Assembly (NCBI GenBank): GCA_964423865.1
Contig: CAYRGN010000016.1
Span: 5,405-69,404 of the forward strand
Length of the DNA stretch: 64,000 nucleotides
Direction: 5' to 3'
DNA from: Leadbetterella sp964423865
GTDB lineage: Bacteria > Bacteroidota > Bacteroidia > Cytophagales > Spirosomataceae
Positions 17,801 through 26,589 of the stretch are shown one piece after another; the first letter of the stretch is position 1, and every line of letters starts with the position of its first letter. A model generated the notes under the pieces. The model was not told where the DNA came from and made no database searches. It saw only the letters and a list, made by a program, of their open reading frames with translations. The position numbers and the translations under genes are program-made.

Positions 17801-18771
17801 AAACGGTTAAACGAAAACTCCGGATTAAAAATATTGACCCCGCCAAAGAAAGTTCCGATCCAGAGCGAGCCCTGGCTGTCTTTCCGGATGCACCACACCG
17901 AAAGGTCACTTAAAGAGTTACTTTCTACTACGGAGTGCCGGAAATTCCTGAATTCTTTGGTCTCGGGGTTGAAGTAATCGAGCCCTTTAAAGGTACCGAT
18001 CCAATATCCGCCCAGGTCATCCTGGCACACTGCCCTTATGAAATTATCGGAAACCGATGCCGGATCAAGCGGATCGTGCTTATGACTAACGATCTCGTTC
18101 CGGGAGTTGATCCTGAAAAGCCCGTCTTCCAATGTACCTGCCCACACGCTTTTATTCCTGTCTTCATACAGGCAAACCACAAATACGTCATCGATCAGCC
18201 GGAACTCCCGCCCGTTTCTGTCTACCGCCAGCAAGCCGGAGTTGGTGCCGAGATAAAGCGTGCCGTCTGTGGTTTCGAGGATGGTTCTGATCTGAACAGA
18301 GGCCGGGAGGCTCTTGTAGTCTTTTATTACACCGGCTTGTTCATCAAAATATTTTAGCCGGCTACCGCTTGCTATCCACACTTTCCCGCTCGCATAAGCA
18401 ATATTGTTCACCCCCTGCCTGGTAAGGGTCCTGAACTTCTGGGTGTAAAGATCGTATTCCAGGAGACCCGACAGACACTGGATGTACAGTTTCCCCTTGC
18501 CGTTTCCTATCACCCTTTGAACATTATTCCCGAAAAGGCCGGTCGTATCGCCCACCACCGGCTTGAAGGCCTCCGTTTTACTGCCGTCGTAGCGGTTCAG
18601 GCCATCGCTTGTGGCGATCCACATCTGCCCGAACTCATCCTGGTAGAAATCATGAATGGTAAACTGTGAAAGTCCGTCTTTTACACCGAGATGTTCAAAA
18701 AAAAGACTCTGCCCCGCTCCTCTGGTAAAAAGAAAGAAGGCAAATAGAAAAATAGTGATACGACCTTTCAT
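14836..18771 (-). CDS. Hybrid two-component sensor/regulator (HTCS) of the polysaccharide locus
   Basis: From ATG 18771 (MKGRITIFLF) the product is 1311 residues; a TTG 33 bp upstream would lengthen it without improving the signal peptide. Domain order is: signal peptide; two-component propeller repeats (about 20-690, for example WIATSDGLNRYDG, WIGTFKGLDYF, WIGSHLGGLDRL); Y_Y_Y domain; one membrane helix near 765-785; HisKA with NVSHEIRTPVTL (His near 815); HATPase with NLLSNAFKF and DTGVGI; receiver domain with the phospho-Asp in LLDIMLPN; and an AraC-type HTH at the C-terminus (GFNDPSYFIKQFKKFYG). Such proteins bind a released oligosaccharide in the periplasm and activate the adjacent SusCD operon, which here is divergently transcribed. 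Confidence 0.95.
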   Translation of the reverse strand: MKGRITIFLFAFFLFTRGAGQSLFFEHLGVKDGLSQFTIHDFYQDEFGQMWIATSDGLNRYDGSKTEAFKPVVGDTTGLFGNNVQRVIGNGKGKLYIQCLSGLLEYDLYTQKFRTLTRQGVNNIAYASGKVWIASGSRLKYFDEQAGVIKDYKSLPASVQIRTILETTDGTLYLGTNSGLLAVDRNGREFRLIDDVFVVCLYEDRNKSVWAGTLEDGLFRINSRNEIVSHKHDPLDPASVSDNFIRAVCQDDLGGYWIGTFKGLDYFNPETKEFRNFRHSVVESNSLSDLSVWCIRKDSQGSLWIGTFFGGVNIFNPEFSFNRFYRPTGTDAGPNSPIIGKVAEDSRGNLWICSDYGGLNYYDVSRNTFRYFRSEPRNPNTLSSNTLKDLLLDEENHTLWIGSHLGGLDRLDLQTNRIERVPLNSGNRNIDKYVRLIKKYGDVLLLGTHDGIQLYNPKSGELRPLLEPGNELGRGQVWDMMIDREGILWFSVRSVAGRYDLKNKKLLPMPGDRGVSSAVFFEDSEGNVWIGSAGKGLFRWDRKSGVLANFHTGNSELADNYILDIEESATGYILISTNSGLSRFESSKGAFYNYRNHQFFPFEALNEKSLYVSKKGEIILSSLSGMMIISEKDLLYHPKPYQILLTSLNVNNKPVKPGDKDGILKSSITTTDTLVLSEGHSVVSIDFAITNYIRALKSEIQYKLEGFDDKWIEAQSFNNITYTNLGPGTYHLKIRSIYSATGAEMAAAGLTLIIKPRFYKAWYAWVFYALVLWGILYLFYSQVRLKDSLRNADIQSQHAEEVNQSKLRFFMNVSHEIRTPVTLIMAQLDMLLNASGSIPPTVQGKLQNIRRNAANLKKLINELLDFKKQEQGLVRLKVARQDIVRYLHHIFVSFQDYGNSLNINTSFLSTEEKIEAFFDVAQMDKVFYNLLSNAFKFTPPSGSISMLIKKNADSVEITVEDTGVGIREESITQIFNRFYQAQDTDTSIQPLDPGTGIGLALVKDIVEQHHGTISVLSNFGKGTAFKITLPLGEDHFSAEDFPENTVQDIRPEGEVSVPAGQEKKNTIMIVEDNTELKNILVELFLPMYNVVTASDGNEVMKKVKEVMPDLVLLDIMLPNISGMEICKKIKSDLATRNIPVVLLTAAVAPEKKLEGLQIGADDYITKPFESRELIIRCNSLINNRILLKDVLAPVSDKVYSSNKQHQQIIHDATRVVLKHLDNPEFSIDQFASELNISRSSLFTKIKEITGQTPNDFVTEIRLRRSLVFLKENKDEAVSNIAFSVGFNDPSYFIKQFKKFYGVTPGQYRVRG

Positions 18772-18804
18772 ACTATGACGACAATAGCAAAATAATACCG
18801 GCAA

Positions 18805-19013
18805 TTACCTAAATAATTCAAAATTAATAAAATAAGGGGCTAAACATGGGAATATAATCCAAATCTATCCTATTATTATCCAATCAATAAATTTATTTAT
18901 TCAAAGACTATTCTTTTGTAAATATGGTTTATTGGCCTATCTTTTACTTTTTCCATTATCCAATTTTGCAGAGATCAACCTTAATCTTTCAATATTCTAA
19001 ACATGAACAAACA
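18805..19013. promoter_or_regulatory. Divergent regulatory region between HTCS and susC
   Basis: This A+T-rich 0.2-kb region separates the HTCS regulator from the divergently transcribed susC and should contain the HTCS binding site. I see no perfect TAnnTTTG box and no clear repeat that I would name as the operator. Confidence 0.4.
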
Positions 19014-22004
19014 ATGAACCTTAAAAAACATACGTACATATTATATGTACTGCTAATGGTCTCCACCTATACTCTTTTCGCGCAGAATTCTACGGTTTCA
19101 GGAACCGTTCAGGCTGCCGGCGGTGAGCCTCTTATAGGTGTTTCGGTGACCGAGGTAGCTACCGGAAAAGGCACATTGACCGATGTAAACGGTAGCTTTA
19201 CCCTGCAGGTTTCTTCTGCCTCTGCCTCCCTCAGGTTTACTTATGTAGGCTATGTATCTGTAACGGAAGCGCTCAACGGCAGAACGGCTCTTACGATCAC
19301 CATGGATGAAAACACGGAAGTGCTGGAAGAAGTGGTGGTGATCGGCTATGGGGTGACCCGGAAAAGTGATCTTACCGGTTCTGTGGCGTCTATTAAATCG
19401 GAAAGCCTGGAGAAGTTTCCTACCGCCAATGTTACGGAGATGCTCCGGGGGCAGGCGGCCGGTTTGAACGTTACCCTGGATAACTCAGCCCCGGGGGGGG
19501 CGTCGCGCATTCTGGTCAGGGGCGTACGATCGCTCAGCGGGGGGCAATCTCCTCTTTTCATCGTTGACGGTATGATCGTACCGCATATCAATGACCTGAA
19601 CCCGAACGATGTGGCTTCTATCGAAGTTCTGAAAGATGCTTCCTCCCAGGCTATTTACGGTTCGCGGGCTTCTAACGGTGTTATATTGGTAACTACCAAG
19701 AGAGGTAAAGAAGGAAAGACCTCCGTGGATGTTTCGGCTTATACCGGCTTCCAGGATTACAAAAGAAATTTCGACCTGTATTCTCCGGACGAGTTTGCAC
19801 TGCTCCGGTTCTGGGCTAAGTATACCGAAGGCACGAGCGGAGTAGGTACACCGGAGAACATCAATTACCAGACGGTGATCGATGACGCCGTGATGTACGA
19901 TGCCTGGCAGAATGGAAAGTATGTCAACTGGGAAGACCTGATGCTGACTAACGCCCCCCAGCAAAAATATGATGTGAGCTTACGAGGCGGGGCCAGAAAC
20001 GTAAAATATGCCGTTGCTGCCGGCTATTTTGACCAGAACGGTATCGTTCAGGGCTCAGGGTATCACCGGGGGAACTTCCGGTCGAACGTAGATTATGCGG
20101 CGGCCAAATGGGTAGACCTCGGCATAAATATGTCGTTCAGCAGGGCCGAGACCAACAGTGTGGATGCCAATTTTAACGGTATCCTGACCATGCCTCAGCT
20201 GGCCCAGGCCTACGATGCCGAAGGAAACCTCCTGCGGGAGTCTAACACCAGCGGCGACATCAACCCTTTATGGCGGGTGCGGGAATACAAGAGCGGGCAG
20301 CTGGATGACTTCCTTACCCTGGCTTCCAATATCACGTTCAAACCCATCCGGAATTTCTCATACCGGATCAACGCCAACCTGAGAACCAACAGCCGGGAAA
20401 GCGGCAACTACCGGACCAAGCTTTATCCTTCGTCTACCGGTGCCGGGCAGATAACCGCATTCAACCGTTCCTCCTTCCTCATTGAGAATGTGATGAACTA
20501 TACGGTTCCCTTTGCCAATAAGGATCACCGGCTGCAGGCCACCCTCATCCATGCCTTCGAGCAAGACCTGCAGAAAACTACCGGAATGAACTTTATTAAC
20601 TCCACCACCGACATTTTCGACTGGGATGTGGTAGGTGATTCGGAGATTTCGGGCGCCATCCGTTCGATCAACAGAACGCGGTCAATGTCGTGGGCCGGGC
20701 GTATCCAGTACGGCCTGCTTGATCGGTACCTGCTGACCGCTTCGGTTCGTCGTGACGGCGCTTCCGTGTTCGGCAGTGATAACAAGTGGGCTAATTTCCC
20801 GTCTATGGCTGTAGCCTGGCGGATCAACGAAGAAAGCTTCCTGAAAGAAGTCAGGTGGGTGAATGAGCTAAAGGCGCGTGTGAGCTACGGTGTGGTAGGA
20901 AACTGGGCCATCCCGGCCTACAGAACACTGGGTCTGTCTTCTTCTTACGAATACCTGTTCGGAGACCAACTGAGCATCGGCTACCTGCCTTCCAGTCAGC
21001 TGATCAATAAAGACCTGAAGTGGGAAACCACAGGCTCACTTAACTACGGTCTGGATTTTGCCGTACTCCGAAGCCGGATACGCGGTACAGTGGAATATTA
21101 CAATACCCGTACAAAAGACCTCCTGATCCAACGGACCGTTCCTTCCATTACCGGCTACAATACCATGTGGGATAACCTGGGAGAAACCAAAAGCTCCGGT
21201 TTTGAGCTTACCCTGAACGGCGATGTGGTCAGGAACAAAGACGTAGACTGGACCCTGGGCGCCACCTTCTCTACCCAGAGAAGCGAGATCGTACGAATTG
21301 ACGGCCGGACCGATGAAGCCGGAAACCCTATAAACGACCTTTCGAACAACTGGTTTATCGGTCAGCCGATCAATGTTACCTACAATTATGTATTTGCCGG
21401 TATCTGGCAGCAGGGCGAAACCGCAGAACCGCACCAGTACTTACCGGGCGATGCCCAACCCAAGCCGGGCGACATCAAGATCCTGGATTACAACGGCGAC
21501 GGTCAGATCACGGTAGACGACAGAAAAGTGTTTAATCTTATGCCCGACTGGTATGCCACCTTCAATACCAATATCCGTTATAAAAACTTTGATGCCCAGG
21601 CCGAGTTCTATACTGTGCAAGGGGTAAGCAAAAGTAACCCATACCTCTATGGTTTCAACGAAGGCGGTAGCCTGAACGGCAAGAAAAATGGCATAAAAGT
21701 GGATTACTGGACAGAGCAAAACCCGTCAAATACTGCTCCACGGCCCCAGTTCACCGCCTCCGTACCTTATATGGGAATATTAGCCTTACAGGATGCCTCG
21801 TATTTCCGTTTGCGTACCGCCACCCTGGGCTATTCCTTCTCCAACAAGGTGCTCTCCGGGATAAAGGCCTCAAGGGCCAGGATCTATGCTACGGCTACGA
21901 ACATTTTCACCATCACGGACTATAAATCGTACAGTCCTGAAAAAGAACCGGGTGGCTATCCGGAGCCCCGTACCGTTATCCTTGGTTTAAATGTGAGCTT
22001 TTAA
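19014..22004 (+). CDS. susC: SusC/RagA-family TonB-dependent outer-membrane transporter
   Basis: From ATG 19014 the product is 996 residues; an upstream extension at 18924 lacks a sensible signal peptide. It has a signal peptide ending LFAQ, a carboxypeptidase-like CarboxypepD_reg domain (SGTVQAAGGEPLIGVSV), a TonB box region (EVVVIGYGV), the plug domain (VRGVRSLSGGQSPLFIVDG, IEVLKDASSQAIYGSRASNG) and a beta-barrel ending in LNVSF. It imports oligosaccharides together with the SusD lipoprotein encoded 21 bp downstream. Confidence 0.95.
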   Translation: MNLKKHTYILYVLLMVSTYTLFAQNSTVSGTVQAAGGEPLIGVSVTEVATGKGTLTDVNGSFTLQVSSASASLRFTYVGYVSVTEALNGRTALTITMDENTEVLEEVVVIGYGVTRKSDLTGSVASIKSESLEKFPTANVTEMLRGQAAGLNVTLDNSAPGGASRILVRGVRSLSGGQSPLFIVDGMIVPHINDLNPNDVASIEVLKDASSQAIYGSRASNGVILVTTKRGKEGKTSVDVSAYTGFQDYKRNFDLYSPDEFALLRFWAKYTEGTSGVGTPENINYQTVIDDAVMYDAWQNGKYVNWEDLMLTNAPQQKYDVSLRGGARNVKYAVAAGYFDQNGIVQGSGYHRGNFRSNVDYAAAKWVDLGINMSFSRAETNSVDANFNGILTMPQLAQAYDAEGNLLRESNTSGDINPLWRVREYKSGQLDDFLTLASNITFKPIRNFSYRINANLRTNSRESGNYRTKLYPSSTGAGQITAFNRSSFLIENVMNYTVPFANKDHRLQATLIHAFEQDLQKTTGMNFINSTTDIFDWDVVGDSEISGAIRSINRTRSMSWAGRIQYGLLDRYLLTASVRRDGASVFGSDNKWANFPSMAVAWRINEESFLKEVRWVNELKARVSYGVVGNWAIPAYRTLGLSSSYEYLFGDQLSIGYLPSSQLINKDLKWETTGSLNYGLDFAVLRSRIRGTVEYYNTRTKDLLIQRTVPSITGYNTMWDNLGETKSSGFELTLNGDVVRNKDVDWTLGATFSTQRSEIVRIDGRTDEAGNPINDLSNNWFIGQPINVTYNYVFAGIWQQGETAEPHQYLPGDAQPKPGDIKILDYNGDGQITVDDRKVFNLMPDWYATFNTNIRYKNFDAQAEFYTVQGVSKSNPYLYGFNEGGSLNGKKNGIKVDYWTEQNPSNTAPRPQFTASVPYMGILALQDASYFRLRTATLGYSFSNKVLSGIKASRARIYATATNIFTITDYKSYSPEKEPGGYPEPRTVILGLNVSF

Positions 22005-22025
22005 AACAACCCAAACAGTAGAACA

Positions 22026-23813
22026 ATGAAAAAATATCTTATATATCTCCTGGGTCTTGCACTGATCACCTCGTCGTGCAAAGACTACCTGACCGAAGTC
22101 TCTGAAACGACCTTCACCACTTCCACCCTTTTTGAAACCCCGGAAGGGATAGACAAAATGGCGGAATCGCTCTACTCTTACGAAAGGGAATTAAGCAGGC
22201 GGGGCAATGCCAACGGCTTCCTGGGCACACATATCTGGGGCGAAAGAAACACCGATCTCAGCGTATTCACTACCGGTGATGACGCCAACCTATGCCGGTT
22301 CACTTCACCCGGCCCCACTTCGAACATCCGTGCCCTTATCTACAGCCCTTTCTGGACCCATCGGTACTACGTCATTGGCCGGGCCAACGAGATCATTCAC
22401 TACGGCAGCCAGTTCAATGAGCAAACCGCGCGGTCAGTAGCCGAGGCCTATTTCTGGAGAGCCTACAGCTATTACAGCCTGTGGTCGCGGTTTTCCAGGC
22501 TATACCTGAGCACAGAGCCTGTTACCAAAGAAAATATGAATGACATTCGTTATGTACCGGCCGACAGCGCCGCTGTCTTCCAGCTGATGCTCTCGGATAT
22601 CGATAAGGCCATAGAGGGCCTGCCGGTAGCCGACAGACAAGACGGAAGGGTCACACAGGATGCCGCAAGACACATGAAAGCATTAGTAGCCGCCTGGAGC
22701 CAAAACTGGGAAGAGGTGATCCGGCAGGTAGAAGCCATTGAAGCTAACGGAGTGCATACGCTGGTCGCCGATCCTAAAAATATATTTGACCGGAAAGATT
22801 TTTATAATCTCAGCGAAACCCTGTTCTCCCTCAACTTCTCCCTCGAACGGGGCGGCGGGCAGGGGCACCGCCTGGGCTCACAATACATCAATATCATAGC
22901 GGAAACCGACTATACCCATCAAATGGTCAACGGCGTGCTGGTCAGATACAATGAAGAAAACCTGGGAAGACAATGGGGCCTGGCTTACCCCAACAGCTAC
23001 CTGATGTCGCTGTACCCCAAAACAGACAGGCGCCTGACTGCCTATTACAAGGCAGACTATACGTACCAGAACCCGAGCCGGCTGATCACGATACCGGTAT
23101 CCCAAACACAGGTAGATGCCCAGACAGGCCGTGAATATCACACTACCTCCAATACCACCAATGCGCCGGTCACCGCCACCATTGGTTCTGTGATCTACGG
23201 CCGCGACATCTTTGCTGCCACCAATACCAAGATAGACCGGCGGAACCTGCTGCCTTCGTCTATAAAAATGCACGATAAATGGGATAAGCTTATCGATGCC
23301 GACGGCCCTGTGAGCTACAAAGACGTGATGATATTCCGCCTGGCCGAATCCTACCTGCTGGCTGCTGAGGCCGCCGTAAAAACAGGAAACCAGTCGAAAG
23401 CGCAATATTTCTATAACAAAACCTGGCAAAGGGCCGGAAACCCTGCCGTGGCCACACCGGTTACCTTTGATATGGTGCGGGATGAACATGCCCGGGAGCT
23501 GGCATTTGAAGGAAGACGCTGGGATTTCTTAAAAAGAAACGGGATATGGTACACCCAGATGCTCCGCTACGCCGGCGATTTCACCAAATATCCGGCAGCC
23601 TCGGTTCCTTACAATGCCGGAACCTACGGAGTAACCGACGGTCGGGATAAGGCGTTCGGCCCCAATCCGGATTACTACATCGACTTTAACGGTTCAGATA
23701 ACGACATCCTGGTGCGGTTCAATGTAAGACCCTTTCATGTGAACTGGCCTATCCCGCAGGACCAGATCGATGCGATGGGGCCGGAGAACTTCCCGCAGAC
23801 TACGGGTTATTAA
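22026..23813 (+). CDS. susD: SusD/RagB-family glycan-binding lipoprotein
   Basis: The 595-residue protein has a lipoprotein signal (LALITSSC, lipid-anchored Cys18), a SusD-like N-terminal domain and the RagB C-terminal domain (RLAESYLLAAEAAVKTG, ELAFEGRRWDFLKRNG). It should be surface-exposed, capping the SusC pore and capturing oligosaccharides. The C-terminal WPIPQDQIDA string is the usual family ending. Confidence 0.95.
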   Translation: MKKYLIYLLGLALITSSCKDYLTEVSETTFTTSTLFETPEGIDKMAESLYSYERELSRRGNANGFLGTHIWGERNTDLSVFTTGDDANLCRFTSPGPTSNIRALIYSPFWTHRYYVIGRANEIIHYGSQFNEQTARSVAEAYFWRAYSYYSLWSRFSRLYLSTEPVTKENMNDIRYVPADSAAVFQLMLSDIDKAIEGLPVADRQDGRVTQDAARHMKALVAAWSQNWEEVIRQVEAIEANGVHTLVADPKNIFDRKDFYNLSETLFSLNFSLERGGGQGHRLGSQYINIIAETDYTHQMVNGVLVRYNEENLGRQWGLAYPNSYLMSLYPKTDRRLTAYYKADYTYQNPSRLITIPVSQTQVDAQTGREYHTTSNTTNAPVTATIGSVIYGRDIFAATNTKIDRRNLLPSSIKMHDKWDKLIDADGPVSYKDVMIFRLAESYLLAAEAAVKTGNQSKAQYFYNKTWQRAGNPAVATPVTFDMVRDEHARELAFEGRRWDFLKRNGIWYTQMLRYAGDFTKYPAASVPYNAGTYGVTDGRDKAFGPNPDYYIDFNGSDNDILVRFNVRPFHVNWPIPQDQIDAMGPENFPQTTGY

Positions 23814-23833
23814 TTTGGGGGATATCGGATGTG

Positions 23834-23914
23834 CCCTTCGACAAGCTCAGGGTGACATGGCCAATGTCTTTGCAGATACGACCCTGTCAGACTGAGCCTG
23901 TCGAAGTCCGGGCA
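23834..23914. repeat. Interspersed inverted-repeat element (CCCTTCGACAAGCTCAGGG type)
   Basis: The arm at 23834-23857 contains CCCTTCGACAAGCTCAGGG and is followed at 23885-23914 by a degenerate inverted copy (GAGCCTGTCGAAGTCCGGG). The same arm recurs at 50972-50995 and, inverted, at 51084-51107. It is probably a mobile REP-like palindrome between susD and the GH2 gene. Confidence 0.75.
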
Positions 23915-23946
23915 TCATTTTCAAACTTCCCTATCATTCTCAACTT

Positions 23947-26580
23947 ATGTACATGAAAACCTCTTTACGCGTAAAATACATCCTCCTATTCCTCCTGCTT
24001 TGTGGCAGGGTGTATAGCCAGAAATTCACTATCAACGAAACGTGGCTTTTCCAACAGGCCAACACTTCTGCCACCCAAACGGTATCCTTTCCGCATACAT
24101 GGAATGACCGGGATGTATTAGACGACCAGCCCGGGTTTTTCCGCGGTACCGGCCGGTATACCAAAAACACCTACATTCCGGCGGATTATAAGGACAAGTC
24201 GGTATACATTTACTTTGAAGGGGCCAACCAGGTAACCGATGTCTACATCAACGGCCGGCATGCCGGGCAGCACAAAGGAGGCTACACCCGGTTTAATTTC
24301 GATATCACGCCCTTCCTGAAATTTGGGGAAACGAATGAGATAATTCTCAAAGTAAACAATGCGCATGACCCGGCTATTCCGCCTTTGAGCGCCGATTTCA
24401 CGTTTTTCGGCGGGGTTTACCGCGATGTGTACCTCGACGTTAAAGAAAGGGTGCATATTTCACCTGCAGACCTGGCCTCTTCCGGTATTTACATCCGCAC
24501 GCCGGAAGTAAACCACCGCAGCGCCCGGGCCGAGATCAGTACATTGCTGAACAACAAGACCTCCGCGCCGCAGGAAGTGATCATAGAGCACCGTATTCAA
24601 AACCCTGCCGGAAAAGAAGTAGACAGGAAGGAGATAACGGTACAGCTTACGCCGGATCACGGCGGCAAAGCCGTGACCTCCACTCACACCTTGCCCGATC
24701 CGCAGCTGTGGTCTACGGAAAATCCTGACCTGTACCGGGTAAAAACTACGGTAAAAGATAAAAAAACAGGCCGGATATGGGATGAAGCCACGCATACCTT
24801 CGGGTTAAGATGGTTCCGTTTCGATCCCGACAAAGGCTTTTATCTCAACGACAGACCCCTTAAGCTGATCGGCACTAACCGGCACCAGGATTTCAAAGAA
24901 AAAGGCAACGCCCTCGAAGACGCCTTCCATATCCGCGACATCCGTCTTTTAAAATCGATGGGTGGGAATTTCCTGAGAATCTCCCACTACCCACAGGATC
25001 CCCTGATCCTGGAAATGTGTGACAGGATGGGCATCCTGGCCTCGGTGGAGATCCCGATAGTGAATGCCGTAACGGAGACACAGGATTTCCTGGATAATTC
25101 TGTATTTATGGCCGAAGAAATGGTGAAACAGAACTTCAATCATCCTTCCCTGATCATGTGGTCGTATATGAACGAGGTCATGCTGCGCCCGCCTTACAAA
25201 GCCACGGATCAGGCCTACGCTCCCTATTGCCGGGAGGTAAACCGGCAGGCCCGCGCTATTGAAAATAAGATCCGCGAGCTGGATCCTTCACGGTATACGA
25301 TGGTGGCTTTTCACGGTTCCGTGAAAGCCTATGAAGATGCAGGCCTCTTTGACGTTCCCATGATCATCGGCTGGAACTTATACCAGGGCTGGTACAGTGA
25401 TAAGTTAGAAGATTTTGATCGTTTTTTACTGAATTACAAACAAAAATATCCTGAGAAACCCGTAATCCTCTCCGAATACGGGGCCGACGTAGACTCCAGG
25501 ATCCATAGCTTTCGACCTGAACGGTTTGATTTCAGCGTGGAATATGGCGACCTATACCACGAACATTACCTGAAATCTATCCTGAAATTTGATTTTATCG
25601 CTGCAGCTGCGTTGTGGAATCTCAACGACTTCCATTCCGAGGTACGAAAAAATGCAGTGCCGCATATCAACAGCAAGGGAATTACGGAAACAGACCGTAC
25701 CCCCAAAAACACCTATTATTTGTACCAGGCGCACCTGCTGAAGGAGCCTTTTGTTAAAATAGCTTCAGGCGACTGGCAGAACCGTGCAGGAACGGCGTCT
25801 TCGTCCGGTGTATGCCTTCAGCCGGTAAAAATATACGCTAACCGCAGTCCGGTGGCCGTGTTTCTCAATGGAAAAAAACTATCCGATGTAGAGATCATTG
25901 ACGGCACGGGAACCCTCGAAATCCCTTTTACCAACAGCTCTAATCGTATCGAAGCCCGGCTCGAAAAGGATAATCTAACCGATGTTTGTCGTGTTAACTT
26001 TAACCTTTATCCTAAAGTTTTATCTCCCGATTTCCAGGAAATAAATGTAATTTTAGGCACTTACCGGTATTTTGAAGAAAAAGAGACCGGTACCATCTGG
26101 ATGCCGGAAAAACCTTACGAACCGGGAGGCTGGGGATTTACGGGCGGGGAAGCATTACGCCCCAAAACCCGGTTTGGAGAGCTCCCGGCGGCGGAGATCA
26201 ATATCCTGGGCACCTCGCTTGACCCCCTTTTCCAGACCCAGAGAGTGGGGCTCGAAGCCTTCAAAGCGGATGTTCCGCCCGGAAAATACGCCGTTTACCT
26301 TTACTGGGCTGATCTTTCCGGCCCGGAAAACGACGAGGTCATTCCCTATAACCTGGGCAATGACAGCATCCGGGAGAAAACGGAAGAACGCGTGATGGAT
26401 GTTTTCATCAACGGGGTGAAAGTTCTGGACGCTTACAACCTGGCGGAAGAAGCCGGCTTGCATCGTGCCGTAATTAAAAAATTTGATATCGACGTTTCCG
26501 GGAAAGGGCTTAGCATCGATTTTAAAAGCCGGAAAGGAAGCACCATCTTAAACGCCGTAAAGATCTTAAAGATTAACTAA
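23947..26580 (+). CDS. Glycoside hydrolase family 2 (beta-galactosidase-like) with C-terminal malectin-like domain
   Basis: The 877-residue exported enzyme has a signal peptide ending VYSQ, a GH2 sugar-binding domain (about 30-180, FPHTWNDRDVLDDQPGFFRG), an Ig-like domain (180-290) and a TIM barrel (about 290-600). The acid/base Glu lies in SYMNEVML (near 408) and the nucleophile Glu in LSEYGAD (near 508). A malectin-like carbohydrate-binding module lies at about 690-877. It probably removes terminal beta-linked sugars (galactose, glucuronate or mannose are possible) from oligomers made by the PUL. A second ATG six bases downstream is equally possible as start. Confidence 0.9.
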   Translation: MYMKTSLRVKYILLFLLLCGRVYSQKFTINETWLFQQANTSATQTVSFPHTWNDRDVLDDQPGFFRGTGRYTKNTYIPADYKDKSVYIYFEGANQVTDVYINGRHAGQHKGGYTRFNFDITPFLKFGETNEIILKVNNAHDPAIPPLSADFTFFGGVYRDVYLDVKERVHISPADLASSGIYIRTPEVNHRSARAEISTLLNNKTSAPQEVIIEHRIQNPAGKEVDRKEITVQLTPDHGGKAVTSTHTLPDPQLWSTENPDLYRVKTTVKDKKTGRIWDEATHTFGLRWFRFDPDKGFYLNDRPLKLIGTNRHQDFKEKGNALEDAFHIRDIRLLKSMGGNFLRISHYPQDPLILEMCDRMGILASVEIPIVNAVTETQDFLDNSVFMAEEMVKQNFNHPSLIMWSYMNEVMLRPPYKATDQAYAPYCREVNRQARAIENKIRELDPSRYTMVAFHGSVKAYEDAGLFDVPMIIGWNLYQGWYSDKLEDFDRFLLNYKQKYPEKPVILSEYGADVDSRIHSFRPERFDFSVEYGDLYHEHYLKSILKFDFIAAAALWNLNDFHSEVRKNAVPHINSKGITETDRTPKNTYYLYQAHLLKEPFVKIASGDWQNRAGTASSSGVCLQPVKIYANRSPVAVFLNGKKLSDVEIIDGTGTLEIPFTNSSNRIEARLEKDNLTDVCRVNFNLYPKVLSPDFQEINVILGTYRYFEEKETGTIWMPEKPYEPGGWGFTGGEALRPKTRFGELPAAEINILGTSLDPLFQTQRVGLEAFKADVPPGKYAVYLYWADLSGPENDEVIPYNLGNDSIREKTEERVMDVFINGVKVLDAYNLAEEAGLHRAVIKKFDIDVSGKGLSIDFKSRKGSTILNAVKILKIN

Positions 26581-26589
26581 GAACAGAAT